64,000 nt of DNA from ECT2AJA-110-A sp035399845. Its GTDB lineage: Bacteria; Planctomycetota; Phycisphaerae; UBA1845; UTPLA1. The notes beneath the pieces were generated by a model. That model did not search any database and was not told the origin of the DNA. It saw nothing but the letters and a program-made list of their open reading frames with translations. The DNA lies in assembly GCA_035399845.1 (NCBI GenBank), contig DAOPJV010000004.1:1-64000 (forward strand). Reading direction: 5' to 3'. Below, piece after piece: positions 9,348 through 17,899 of this stretch (position 1 is the first letter of the stretch; each line of letters starts with the position of its first letter). The translations under genes and the position numbers were made by a program.

Positions 9348-9950
9348 ATGCGTTATGCGTTCACAGGAATTCTCGCCGGTCTCGCCATGTTCGCCTGGTC
9401 CGCCGTCTCGTGGATGGCCCTTCCGCTCCACGAAGCCGCGTTCAGCAACTTTCCGGACACCCGGACCGACGCCGGGCGGCCGGACAGTGACGCCCCCATC
9501 GCGCAGCTCCGGCTTCCGACGTCCGGCGTCTATCACTACCCAGGATTCCCGCAGGGCGCCGACGCAACGCCGGACGCCATGCGCGACATGGCGGATCGCA
9601 TGAGGGCCGGCCCCGTTGTTTCGCTCATGATCTACCACGCGGAAGGTCGCGACCCGTTTCCGCCGCTGAATTTCGTGCTGGGCGCCCTCTCCTGCATCGT
9701 CGCCGCATGGGTCGCCACGTGCCTGACCCATCTCGCGGCCCCCCGGCTGCCCTCGTTCGGCAGGCGCGTCCTCTTCGTCGCGTCGCTCGGCGCCTTCGTC
9801 TTCTTCTCGTTCTATGCGCAATCATGGCTGTGGTGGGGCTATCCGCTGAACTTCGGAATCGCCGAGACGATCGACATCCTCGTCGCCCCGCTTCTCGCGG
9901 GCCTTGTGATTGCGGCGTTCGTGAAACACCCGGCGCCGGCGCCCGCCTGA
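9348..9950 (+). CDS. Four-helix membrane protein in the arsR operon, 200 aa
   Basis: The protein has four predicted membrane segments: residues about 5-25 (GILAGLAMFAWSAVSWMAL), 108-128 (LGALSCIVAAWVATC), 143-165 (VLFVASLGAFVFFSFYAQSWL) and 172-193 (ETIDILVAPLLAGLVIAAFV). A large periplasmic loop between the first two contains LHEAAFSNF and TSGVYHYPGFP. The gene starts 2 bp after the SRPBCC gene and so is translationally coupled in the ArsR operon. I know of similar uncharacterised membrane proteins but no function. The ATG sits within the CTGATCATG junction; the upstream GAAAGGA (9333-9339) is a plausible ribosome-binding site. Confidence 0.8.
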   Translation: MRYAFTGILAGLAMFAWSAVSWMALPLHEAAFSNFPDTRTDAGRPDSDAPIAQLRLPTSGVYHYPGFPQGADATPDAMRDMADRMRAGPVVSLMIYHAEGRDPFPPLNFVLGALSCIVAAWVATCLTHLAAPRLPSFGRRVLFVASLGAFVFFSFYAQSWLWWGYPLNFGIAETIDILVAPLLAGLVIAAFVKHPAPAPA

Positions 9951-10190
9951 CGTGGAAGTCGCCCCGGCAGCGCGGACCGCGCCGCGACCGCCGCAACGCG
10001 TTCAGTTATCACCATTAAGGACAAAACTGTCGTAATACCCACAACGCGTTGATCGACGCCAAACGTCGAGGATAGCGGAACATTGCTGCGGGCCGCACAT
10101 TCGCCGCGTACCCGTCTCATGGGCCGCGTCAGGCAATCCGAATCCATCGATAGACGGTTTCGACGCCTCGGTATCGACTGGAGTCTGATA

Positions 10191-11138
10191 ATGCGCAACG
10201 CGTTGCTGTCAGTCACGATCGCGGTCTTCGCACTGCTCATCGTCCTTCTGGTTCGCTCGAATCACGCGCCTACGTCCGCGATCGCAACGACTCCGCCACC
10301 TTCCGTTGATGTCGCTGGGCGCCGCCCGATCCGCTTTGCAACGACGGCGGCCTATGTCTCCGAAAACGGCAAGGACGTCTACCACGACGTCGTCGCCTAC
10401 TTTCAGCAGAAGCTCGGCCGCCCCTGCGAACTTGTCGAAGATCTGTCCTATCGAACGGTCAACAGCATGCTGGCTTCGGGCGCCATCGACGTCGGATTCA
10501 TCTGCGGTCTCCCCTACGTCGTTGAAGCTGACCAATCGCCACCACACATTCGCATCGTCGCGGCGCCGGTCATGCGCGCGCCGCACTATGAGAATCGACC
10601 CGAGTACTTCACCTACCTGATCGCCCGCCCCGAAAGCCCGTACACCGACTTCAGGAGTCTTCGGGGATGTGCCTACGCCTACAACGACGAATACTCCAAT
10701 GCGGGCTACGCCGTACCGGCGTCGATCCTCGCCGACATGGGCGAAACGCCTGACTACTTCGGCCACCTCATTCGAACGGGCTCGCACGAAGCCTCGATCC
10801 ACAAAGTGGCCGTTGGCGAAGCCGACGCGGCCTGCGTCAGTTCCCAGATTCTCGACTTCGACCTCTTCAACAACGATCCGGACGCCAGGGCCGTCAGGAT
10901 CATCGAACGCATCGGCCCCGAGGGAGCGCCGCCTGTTGTCGTCTCCGCAACGATGCCAGCCGAGCTTGAGAAGGAAATCTCGCGCGTCTTTCTGGGTATG
11001 CACGAGGACCCTCGCGGCCGCGTGATCCTGGCCCGAGCGCTGCTGCAGAAATTCGTCGAGGTTCCCGACAGCAACTATGACTCGATTCGCAGGCGAAGGG
11101 CCGCCGGAGAGCGGGCCGGACTGCTGCATCTCCGATAG
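10191..11138 (+). CDS. PhnD/SsuA-like phosphate/phosphonate-type solute-binding protein, 315 aa
   Basis: An N-terminal signal anchor (ALLSVTIAVFALLIVLLVRS) is followed by a type 2 periplasmic-binding fold of the PhnD class: PIRFATTAAYVSENGKDVYHDVVAYFQQKLG, then SMLASGAIDVGFICGLPYV, VAAPVM, and SLRGCAYAYNDEYSNAGY. The start at 10191 has GGAG 7 nt upstream and opens a clean signal sequence. No ABC permease or ATPase gene is near. Instead a hybrid histidine kinase starts 13 bp downstream, so the likely role is sensing: the binding protein would present its ligand to the kinase. Ligand identity (phosphite, phosphonate, phosphate or another oxyanion) cannot be read from sequence. The C-terminus is basic and arginine-rich. 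Confidence 0.87.
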   Translation: MRNALLSVTIAVFALLIVLLVRSNHAPTSAIATTPPPSVDVAGRRPIRFATTAAYVSENGKDVYHDVVAYFQQKLGRPCELVEDLSYRTVNSMLASGAIDVGFICGLPYVVEADQSPPHIRIVAAPVMRAPHYENRPEYFTYLIARPESPYTDFRSLRGCAYAYNDEYSNAGYAVPASILADMGETPDYFGHLIRTGSHEASIHKVAVGEADAACVSSQILDFDLFNNDPDARAVRIIERIGPEGAPPVVVSATMPAELEKEISRVFLGMHEDPRGRVILARALLQKFVEVPDSNYDSIRRRRAAGERAGLLHLR

Positions 11139-11151
11139 GCGCCGCACACGC

Positions 11152-13110
11152 ATGAATGACCTGAATTTTCAGTTCCTGTTAACGCGACGCATTGCCGCGC
11201 TGCTGGGTGTGATGTGCCTGCCCGTCGCCGCCGCCGCCGTCTTCTGCCTCGTCATCATCGACGAGCGGGCGCACTCCTACGCGCTGCTCAACTGCGCCGG
11301 TTCCCAGATCGCCCGGATTGAGCGCCATGCGAACTATATCAACCACACATTGGCGTCGATTCTCCTCAACGACTGGGACGCCGTCGTTGAATACAAACAG
11401 CGGGCCCACGCTGTCGCGAGAGATTTCGAATACACGCACGATGCGATTCGCAATGGCGGCATGGGTGTCCTGCCGAGCGGTCACGCGTCCTGCCGCCTCC
11501 CGGCCCCGGCGGACCCACAGGTGATCGCGGCGCTCGATCTCGTCTTTGCCGAATGGAAGAAAACGAGAGATACCGCCCTCCAGGCGCTGCGGGCCGACAG
11601 CGTCCATCTGGGGGGTGATGTCGGTTTTCGCTCGTTTCAGCAGCAGACGCAGAACTCCATTACCGCCATGACCCAGGCGATGCTGCAGTTGCAGGAGCGC
11701 GGAGAGTCCCAGCTGCGAACGCTGCGAAACGCAATCGCGCTGTCGGTCGCGGCGACGCTCGCCTGTCTCCTCGCGACAATCCACTTTCTGCGAAGCAGGA
11801 TCATCCGGCCCTTCAGCCGGTCGGAAAACGCCCGCCGGCGAATCGTCGAGGAGCTCGCGCGACAGACGGACATCGCGACGGATCTCGCACGAAAGGCCGA
11901 GTCCGCCAACGTCGCCAAGTCCGCCTTCCTCACCAACATGAGCCACGAACTGAGAACGCCGCTGACGGCGATGCTCGGATTCGTGGACGTGCTCGCCGAC
12001 AACCTCGTCCGGCGCGAGAACATCGAAACGATCGACACCATCCGACGGAACGGACGACAGCTGCTGACGATCATCGAGGATATTCTCGACCTCTCGCAGA
12101 TTGAATCCGGCGATATATCGATCAGGCGGCAAGCCGTCGCGCCCGTCACGTTGATCTCAGACTGCCTCTCGTTTCATCGTCAATCCGCGACTCAACGCGG
12201 GCTTTCGCTCGACGCTCACTTCGACGACAACACGCCGGCGACGGTCTGTACAGACGCCCGGCGCCTGAGACAGGTCCTGCTGAATATCGTGGGCAACGCC
12301 ATCAAGTTCACAAAACAGGGAGGCGTTACTGTCACAACGCGTCTGGAGCGGAACGACTCGCCTCGACTGATCATCGACGTCCGCGACACGGGCATCGGAA
12401 TGACGCGGCAGCAGATCGCCGGTCTCTTCCACCCGTTCTCACAGGCCGACGAATCACTGACGCGCGCATACGGCGGAACCGGTATGGGCCTGCTCCTCAG
12501 CAAACGCGTCGCCGAAGCGCTGGGCGGTGACGTTGAGATTGTCGAATCCACCCCCGGCGCCGGCTCGCTGGTTCGTGTTTCCATCGGTGCGGATCCGCAT
12601 GACGCCGCAATGGATCACGACGAAACAGCGGCGCCGCCAACAGGAAGTCCGCCGGATTCGCCAGCGCCGGACATACGCGGTCTTCGCATCCTGCTGACGG
12701 AGGACGGCGTCGACAATCAACGACTCATCGCACACATGCTCAGGCGATGCGGCGCCGAAGTATCGATCTGCGACAATGGTCAACAGGGCCTCGATGCGGC
12801 GCTTGCCGGGCGCGATTGCGGCGCCCCCTTCGACGTGATTCTCATGGATATGCAGATGCCCGTGATGGACGGCTACGAGGCGGCGCGACAACTGCGCCGC
12901 CGCGATTACAAAGGCCCCATCATCGCCCTGACGGCGCACGCCATGACCGACGATCGCCGAAAATGCCTTGAGGCCGGCTGCGATGACTACGCCACGAAAC
13001 CGATCAGCCGATCACAACTCATGATGACGATCACCAGATGGACGAGGCAGGTCCCCGGCGTTTCCTCGAGCGAGGGCGCCCCAATGGCGGCGACTCAGCC
13101 GACGGCGTGA
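11152..13110 (+). CDS. Hybrid sensor histidine kinase with receiver domain, 652 aa
   Basis: A first membrane helix (about residues 15-37) and a second (about 195-214) frame a periplasmic, mostly helical sensor region of about 155 residues. The HisKA motif SHELRTP carries the phospho-accepting His265. The HATPase domain has the N box (NIVGNAIKF), G1 (DTGIGM) and G2 (GGTGMGLLLS). A receiver domain follows, with VILMDMQMPVMDGYEA (phospho-acceptor Asp566) and the conserved Lys in YATKPIS. There is no output domain. The start is set at the ATG 13 nt after the PhnD-like gene; an upstream in-frame extension overlaps that gene. Coupling with the binding protein suggests ligand-bound PhnD-like protein is its input. 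The 3' end overlaps the convergent ClC gene by 16 bp. Confidence 0.92.
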   Translation: MNDLNFQFLLTRRIAALLGVMCLPVAAAAVFCLVIIDERAHSYALLNCAGSQIARIERHANYINHTLASILLNDWDAVVEYKQRAHAVARDFEYTHDAIRNGGMGVLPSGHASCRLPAPADPQVIAALDLVFAEWKKTRDTALQALRADSVHLGGDVGFRSFQQQTQNSITAMTQAMLQLQERGESQLRTLRNAIALSVAATLACLLATIHFLRSRIIRPFSRSENARRRIVEELARQTDIATDLARKAESANVAKSAFLTNMSHELRTPLTAMLGFVDVLADNLVRRENIETIDTIRRNGRQLLTIIEDILDLSQIESGDISIRRQAVAPVTLISDCLSFHRQSATQRGLSLDAHFDDNTPATVCTDARRLRQVLLNIVGNAIKFTKQGGVTVTTRLERNDSPRLIIDVRDTGIGMTRQQIAGLFHPFSQADESLTRAYGGTGMGLLLSKRVAEALGGDVEIVESTPGAGSLVRVSIGADPHDAAMDHDETAAPPTGSPPDSPAPDIRGLRILLTEDGVDNQRLIAHMLRRCGAEVSICDNGQQGLDAALAGRDCGAPFDVILMDMQMPVMDGYEAARQLRRRDYKGPIIALTAHAMTDDRRKCLEAGCDDYATKPISRSQLMMTITRWTRQVPGVSSSEGAPMAATQPTA

Positions 13111-15056
13111 CGACGATACGCTTCGAAAATATCCGCGTGAGCCAGCGTGGCGATCGGGGACTCCGCGTCTTCCTGCCGAACGACGACGAGGGCCCGCACC
13201 TCCGCCTTCGCCATCAGGTTGATGGCAGAGAGCAGGGACTCGCTCTCCGTGATTCGACTGACGGGACGCGCGATGTCCGCCGCGATCACGAGATCCGCAA
13301 TCTGCGTGTCCGTCACGAGTCGGCGCACGTCGTCCGCGTCGACGACGCCGCAGAGCTTCTTCGCGTCGTTGACGACGGGGAAGCACACTTCGTCCGACTT
13401 GGTGAACTCGTGCACCAGCGCCCCCATCGGCATGTCTTCCTTCAGCAGCACGACGCTTCGATGGCGCGATACCGCCAGCGCGTCGTGTACCGTCAGTCGC
13501 TGCAGAATCGCCCGCGCCATGCCGCCGAACTTGCTTGGGGCGTCCAGTCGCGTGGACAGCTGCTTCTCGTAGAGCGTGTAATTCCGGCACAGAAGAAACG
13601 TCAGTATGCACACCAGCATCGCCGGTGGCAGCAGGTTGTAGTTCCCCGTCATCTCACTGACCATGATGATCGTCGAGATCGGCGTATTCGCCGCCCCCGC
13701 GAAGAACCCGGCCATCCCCACCAGTGCGAACGCCCCCGGATGCACAGGCAGTGACGGAAACAGCTGCTGGCAGAGAATGCCCGTCGCGCCACCCAGGGCC
13801 CCGCCGATGACGACCGCCGGTCCGAACACGCCACCACTGCCGCCGCTGCCGATCGCGAAGGATGTCGTCGCCATCTTGGCAATACCCACAAGGGCCAGGA
13901 CGATCGCGGCCGCAATCGCCGGCGCGGTCCCGGCCGGAAGCAGGCTTCCGATCGCCGACGCCGACGGCAGATCCAGCACTGTCCCGTGACTCGGCAGGTC
14001 CCTTGAAAAGCACGCCTGCACGACGCCATATCCCGCGCCCAGCGCTTCCGGCAGGAAGAATCCGACGACGCCGACGCACAACCCGCCAATCGCGGGCTTC
14101 AGATGCAACGGCCCCGGCAGCTTTTCGAAAAACACCCGTCGGACACCGTAGAACATGCGAACGAACGCGATCGCGCCAAGCGCCGACACGCCCGCCAGCA
14201 CCAGGTAGGGTCCGAGCATCAGCGGATCACTGAAGTCATAGCCGGGCGTGATGAAGAGCGGCTCGAATCCGAAAATCGCCGCGAAAATGCAGTAGGCGAC
14301 GGTCGACGTCAGAAACGCGGGCACAAACACCTCGTGCTCCTGATCGGGTCCGCGATACATGACCTCCGCGGCAAACAGGGCGCCGGCCAGCGGCGCATGA
14401 AAGATCGCGCCGATACCGGCCGCCATTCCCGCCGCCATCAGGATACGACGCTCGTCCGGCGGCGCCTTCAGCCAGCCGCCAAGGATCGACCCGAAGCCCG
14501 AACCGATCTGCGCGATGGGCCCTTCACGACCACCGGATCCACCCGTACCAATCGTGATGGCCGACGTGATCGCCTTGACCAGCGGGACGCGCTTACGAAC
14601 CACGCCATCCTTGAAGTGGTAGGCCTCAATCGCGGCGTCTGTTCCGTGCCCTTCCGTCTCCGGCGCCCAGGTGAACGTAATCAGTCCGCTCACCAGTCCG
14701 CCGACCGTGGGAACGATGAGCAGCATCCAGCGAACAATGTGATGGGAATCGCCCGCCAGGCCGGCGAACAATGGCGGCTCGTTGCCGGGACCGCTCGGAT
14801 GGTATCCGCAAACACGGCCGAGGAAGATCGCCGAGCCCGCGTCCAGAAGTACGAAGAACGCCGCGGCGCCCAATCCCGCGACAACGCCGATGGCGACGCA
14901 CGACGCCATGAGCCGCCAGAGATTCGTTACCCCCGATGCTGTTCGCGCGGTCGTCTTCTTCATGTGGTATGTGACGCCACTTTCACCCTTCGGCCCGCTC
15001 ACTCCCGATTTCCGTTTCGTCGAACTGCGATGTTCATCGCCCAACCGCGCCTCCAT
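13095..15056 (-). CDS. ClC-family chloride channel/transporter with CBS domains, up to 653 aa
   Basis: The membrane part carries the ClC signatures: GSGGREGPIAQIGSGFG (anion-pathway GREGP motif) and GSGGSGGVFGPAVVIGG, with about ten hydrophobic helices between residues 47 and 480. The C-terminus contains a CBS pair (about 500-645: VHDALAVSRHRSVVLLKEDMPMGALV, VVNDAKKLCGVVDADDVRRLV) that usually binds adenine nucleotides and gates the channel. Whether it is a channel or a Cl-/H+ antiporter is not decided here. The start could also be the ATG at 14963, since the first 31 residues are hydrophilic and not conserved. The gene follows the TPR lipoprotein on the same strand and converges with the kinase. 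Confidence 0.92.
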   Translation of the reverse strand: MEARLGDEHRSSTKRKSGVSGPKGESGVTYHMKKTTARTASGVTNLWRLMASCVAIGVVAGLGAAAFFVLLDAGSAIFLGRVCGYHPSGPGNEPPLFAGLAGDSHHIVRWMLLIVPTVGGLVSGLITFTWAPETEGHGTDAAIEAYHFKDGVVRKRVPLVKAITSAITIGTGGSGGREGPIAQIGSGFGSILGGWLKAPPDERRILMAAGMAAGIGAIFHAPLAGALFAAEVMYRGPDQEHEVFVPAFLTSTVAYCIFAAIFGFEPLFITPGYDFSDPLMLGPYLVLAGVSALGAIAFVRMFYGVRRVFFEKLPGPLHLKPAIGGLCVGVVGFFLPEALGAGYGVVQACFSRDLPSHGTVLDLPSASAIGSLLPAGTAPAIAAAIVLALVGIAKMATTSFAIGSGGSGGVFGPAVVIGGALGGATGILCQQLFPSLPVHPGAFALVGMAGFFAGAANTPISTIIMVSEMTGNYNLLPPAMLVCILTFLLCRNYTLYEKQLSTRLDAPSKFGGMARAILQRLTVHDALAVSRHRSVVLLKEDMPMGALVHEFTKSDEVCFPVVNDAKKLCGVVDADDVRRLVTDTQIADLVIAADIARPVSRITESESLLSAINLMAKAEVRALVVVRQEDAESPIATLAHADIFEAYRRHAVG

Positions 15057-15109
15057 CCTGCGGCCATCGCGGCGGTCTCAAGTGTACACGCGCCGTCGGA
15101 ATCGCACAC

Positions 15110-17371
15110 TCACTCCGATTCCGACGCGTCGTTCTCACTCGATGGCGGGTACTTCTCCCGCAGCGGCGCCATCGCCTCGCTCATGAGATGCGGCCCAAGA
15201 TCCTCGTCCTCATAGAGCGCCATCGAAAAATACTCGCCCGCGACCAGGGCGTCGAAGGCCGCGATCGCCGACGCGACGTTTCCTTCCGCCGCCGCGATCC
15301 AGAGCTGATTGAACTGTGGATCATTGACATCATCGACCGGTTCAAACTCCTTTGCGGCGATTCGCGCCTCGTCGAAGCGTGACAACCCGATCAGCGATCG
15401 GAGCCGGGCGTAATGGAACCACCAGGGTCCGAGCGACCGCCCAACAAGCGCATCCCGATGGGTCGTAAGAATCTCCAGCGCCGCCTCATGCCGATTCTCC
15501 GCGGCCGCCATCTCCACCTCGTAGAACTGAATTTCCGTGTCGTCCGGATGGCGCTCGCGATGGCGTTTGATCAGCGCGCGAATCGCGTCGTATTTCTCGG
15601 CGGCGAACAGGTACATCCCCAATTCGTCGAACGTGTCTCGCTGCGGCGGGATCGTGTCGTACGCCTCATCTATCCGCCCAGCTTCATACATTGAGACGCG
15701 CCACGCGGGAGCGATCATCGCCGCCGTCTGCGGGTCCGTCGCAAGTTGATGGGCCCTGGCGAATGCGGCGATGGCCGCATCCTCGTCGCCATTCGCGTGA
15801 TGAACGCTCGCCTGAAAATAGGCCGCCCATGCGTCACTCTCATGTGACTCGGCGTACCACGCGTTCAACGCCGTCAGTCGCCCGATCGCCTCGGTGTTTC
15901 CATCTCCGATGTCCCACGCGAGCAGACTGGCGACATCATGATAAGCTGACGCGGTATCCGGCATCCGCTCGACAGCCTCTCGTTCCTTCCCCTGCTCGAC
16001 CATGGCCTCGTAGTAAAGCGCCCGCAGCGACGACGCGCGAATGTCCTCCTCCCCGGCCAGGCCAATCGCCTTCGACAGGATGTCAGAGGCCTCCTTCCAT
16101 TGACTGCGACGCATCCTGCGCCGCGCGTCGATTCTCAGGACGTCGACGTTGTTCGGCGCCCGTTCAGATTGTGCCGCCACAAGGGCGTCGATCGCCGCGT
16201 CGTTGCCCGAGTTCTCAAACAGAACACACAACAGGCGAAAGGCGGACTCCGAGTCTTCGTCGCTCAGTTTCCTGAAGCGCGTTCCGAGTTCCGCCATCTC
16301 CGACGCCGGCAGCGCGCGTCCCAAGCCCCACAGGAGGTCCGGATCCACGGGCGTGTCCGCCAGGCCCCGACGAAAGGCGTCCACCGCCTCCGCCTTCCGA
16401 TCGAGCTCGATCAGACTCACACCCATCTCGTAGCAGCCGCCCGCATCATCTCCGACGTAGGACTGATACGCCTGCGCCTCGGCCAGCGCTTCAGCGTGCC
16501 GGCCCATCTCGTTCAGCGCCGACGCCCTCAGGTAATGCAAGAACGGGAAATCCGGCTTGAGCGAGCTCGCCCGATCCAGCGCAACCAGCGCCTCGTCGTA
16601 GCGCTCCTGCGCCGTTCGCAACATGCCGGTCCACATCCATCGAACCCCGTCAAACGCCGGCGGCATGGGCGTCGATGCGATGCTCTCCAGCAGCCGCTCG
16701 GCCTCGTCGTGGTCCTGCGCCCCCATGGCGCCCGCCACCTGCGGCAACACGCGGACCGCCGCGAGCGTTGCGGGTTGATCCGCCGCCCCGGAATCGATCG
16801 CGATGCGACAGGAATCGAGAATCGACAGGCCAATCCCCTGCTCCTCGTAGTCGTAGAACGACCATTCGCCACCGTCTTTCGACATCCAGAGCCGAACACC
16901 GACGCCGACACCGTCCGTTGTCCAGGCCCGGATCAGGACGACAGCGTCTCGATTGTCGTCACTCATCATGACACTTCGCGCGTCATACCGATCCCAGTAC
17001 CCCATGGAAATCAGATTTACCATTGCCGACCGCATCGCCTGGGCGAACGTGGCGTTGAGCCCGCGAACGTCGGCGCTCGTGAGCCGCGTCGCCGAACTGT
17101 TCTTCATGACGGCCGCCATCCGCTTCGGGTCGAACAACGCCGCCGCGGCGCTGGAATCGCTCCCCTTCAGCGCCGCCGTCAGCTGGTTCAGCCTGACTTT
17201 GATGTCGTTGCGATCCTTCGCGGAGATCGTCGCCTCTCCCCACGGCTGATACGTCCCCGCATCCGCCTGCAACGCGGGGCGATCACGCTCGCGCCTGCAC
17301 GCCGGCGAGATGAGAGACACACACACCAATGCCGCGCCAATTACCTTGCGGCCGTTTGCTCCATACATCAT
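15110..17371 (-). CDS. TPR-repeat lipoprotein, 753 aa
   Basis: A signal peptide ends in a lipobox-like ISPAC (Cys25) followed by arginine-rich sequence. A non-repetitive N-terminal domain (about 40-200; KVRLNQLTAALKGSDSSAAAALFDPKRM, DRYDARSVMMSDDNRDAVVLIRAW) resembles an NTF2/steroid-isomerase-like fold, which is only a guess. From about residue 235 to 740 run tetratricopeptide-like helix pairs such as YDEALVALDRASSLKPDFPFLHYLRASALNEMGRH and AEAVDAFRRGLADTPVDPDLLWGLG. These normally form a protein-binding scaffold, here anchored in a membrane. The start has AAGGTGA just upstream. It probably shares a transcript with the downstream ClC gene, but 53 bp or more separate them. Confidence 0.82.
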   Translation of the reverse strand: MMYGANGRKVIGAALVCVSLISPACRRERDRPALQADAGTYQPWGEATISAKDRNDIKVRLNQLTAALKGSDSSAAAALFDPKRMAAVMKNSSATRLTSADVRGLNATFAQAMRSAMVNLISMGYWDRYDARSVMMSDDNRDAVVLIRAWTTDGVGVGVRLWMSKDGGEWSFYDYEEQGIGLSILDSCRIAIDSGAADQPATLAAVRVLPQVAGAMGAQDHDEAERLLESIASTPMPPAFDGVRWMWTGMLRTAQERYDEALVALDRASSLKPDFPFLHYLRASALNEMGRHAEALAEAQAYQSYVGDDAGGCYEMGVSLIELDRKAEAVDAFRRGLADTPVDPDLLWGLGRALPASEMAELGTRFRKLSDEDSESAFRLLCVLFENSGNDAAIDALVAAQSERAPNNVDVLRIDARRRMRRSQWKEASDILSKAIGLAGEEDIRASSLRALYYEAMVEQGKEREAVERMPDTASAYHDVASLLAWDIGDGNTEAIGRLTALNAWYAESHESDAWAAYFQASVHHANGDEDAAIAAFARAHQLATDPQTAAMIAPAWRVSMYEAGRIDEAYDTIPPQRDTFDELGMYLFAAEKYDAIRALIKRHRERHPDDTEIQFYEVEMAAAENRHEAALEILTTHRDALVGRSLGPWWFHYARLRSLIGLSRFDEARIAAKEFEPVDDVNDPQFNQLWIAAAEGNVASAIAAFDALVAGEYFSMALYEDEDLGPHLMSEAMAPLREKYPPSSENDASESE

Positions 17372-17539
17372 GAGTCACCTTGTCGTCGTGTTGTGATTCG
17401 CCCGCGTCCGCCCGGACACCGCCCGAGTCGGCGAATCGCGTAGCTTACCCCCGAAACCGCGCACACCCAAAACCCGCCGCGCGACGGCGAACCATCGGCA
17501 GTCGAACGACGCAGGAAACCGAATTCCCTTCAACTTCGT

Positions 17540-17567
17540 TTGATCTTCGATCGATACCGTGTATAGT
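17540..17567 (+). promoter_or_regulatory. Promoter of the 17.6-kb small-ORF transcript
   Basis: TTGATC (17540-17545) and TATAGT (17562-17567) are spaced by 16 bp. The predicted start of RNA is near 17574, inside or next to the strong Shine-Dalgarno AGAAGGAG. Confidence 0.55.
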
Positions 17568-17589
17568 TGATCAGAAGGAGTATTTTCCA

Positions 17590-17649
17590 ATGGCCCGATT
17601 TGCGCTTTATTATCGACGCTATTCGCACTTCAAAGGAGTGACCGGCTAG
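17590..17649 (+). CDS. Putative 19-residue basic small protein
   Basis: The ORF starts MARFALYYRRYSH and ends KGVTG. It is preceded by a textbook Shine-Dalgarno (AGAAGGAG, 17573-17580, 9 nt spacing), has its own promoter and ends 34 bp before a strong terminator, so it is the only reading frame of a ~145-nt transcript. The peptide is basic and rich in tyrosine (net positive, three Tyr, four Arg). No family is recognised. It could be a leader peptide without a downstream gene, or the RNA itself could be the product. Confidence 0.45.
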   Translation: MARFALYYRRYSHFKGVTG

Positions 17650-17683
17650 TCTGCGCGCGTTGAGCCATTGATACGCAATGCCA

Positions 17684-17719
17684 GGCCCCGTCGGTCTCAT
17701 GACCGACGAGGCCTTTTTT
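17684..17719 (+). terminator. Intrinsic terminator of the small-ORF transcript
   Basis: GGCC and CGTCGGTC pair with GACCGACG and GGCC around a TCAT loop, followed by T7. This is one of the strongest terminators in the window. Confidence 0.88.
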
Positions 17720-17793
17720 ATTGCGCCAATCGTTCACCGATTCACCGTCGACGAACGCGCTCCGGCGTTACGGAGATTGTGCGCGCAGAATTC

Positions 17794-17880
17794 GGGCGCT
17801 GTTCCCCACGGCGGACTGTAAATCCGTTGTCATTGAAAAAGTGGGGTGGCCGACGAGAGGTTCAATTCCTCCAGCGCCCA
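17794..17880 (+). tRNA. tRNA-Tyr(GTA)-like gene without a normal D-arm
   Basis: A 7-bp acceptor stem (GGGCGCT, 17794-17800; AGCGCCC, 17873-17879) is followed by discriminator A and no encoded CCA. The anticodon arm is good: GCGGA-CTGTAAA-TCCGT (17811-17827), anticodon GTA with T33 and A37. A T-arm AGAGG-TTCAATT-CCTCC (17856-17872) has four of five pairs. Only 10 nt separate the acceptor and anticodon stems, so no D-arm can form there. Instead CCCCAC (17804-17809) can pair with GTGGGG (17841-17846) beyond the anticodon arm. Total length (87 nt) matches class II tRNA-Tyr, but the layout is not canonical. It may be a divergent, specialised or decayed tRNA. Confidence 0.55.
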
Positions 17881-17899
17881 ATACCATCGAACCTACGAC

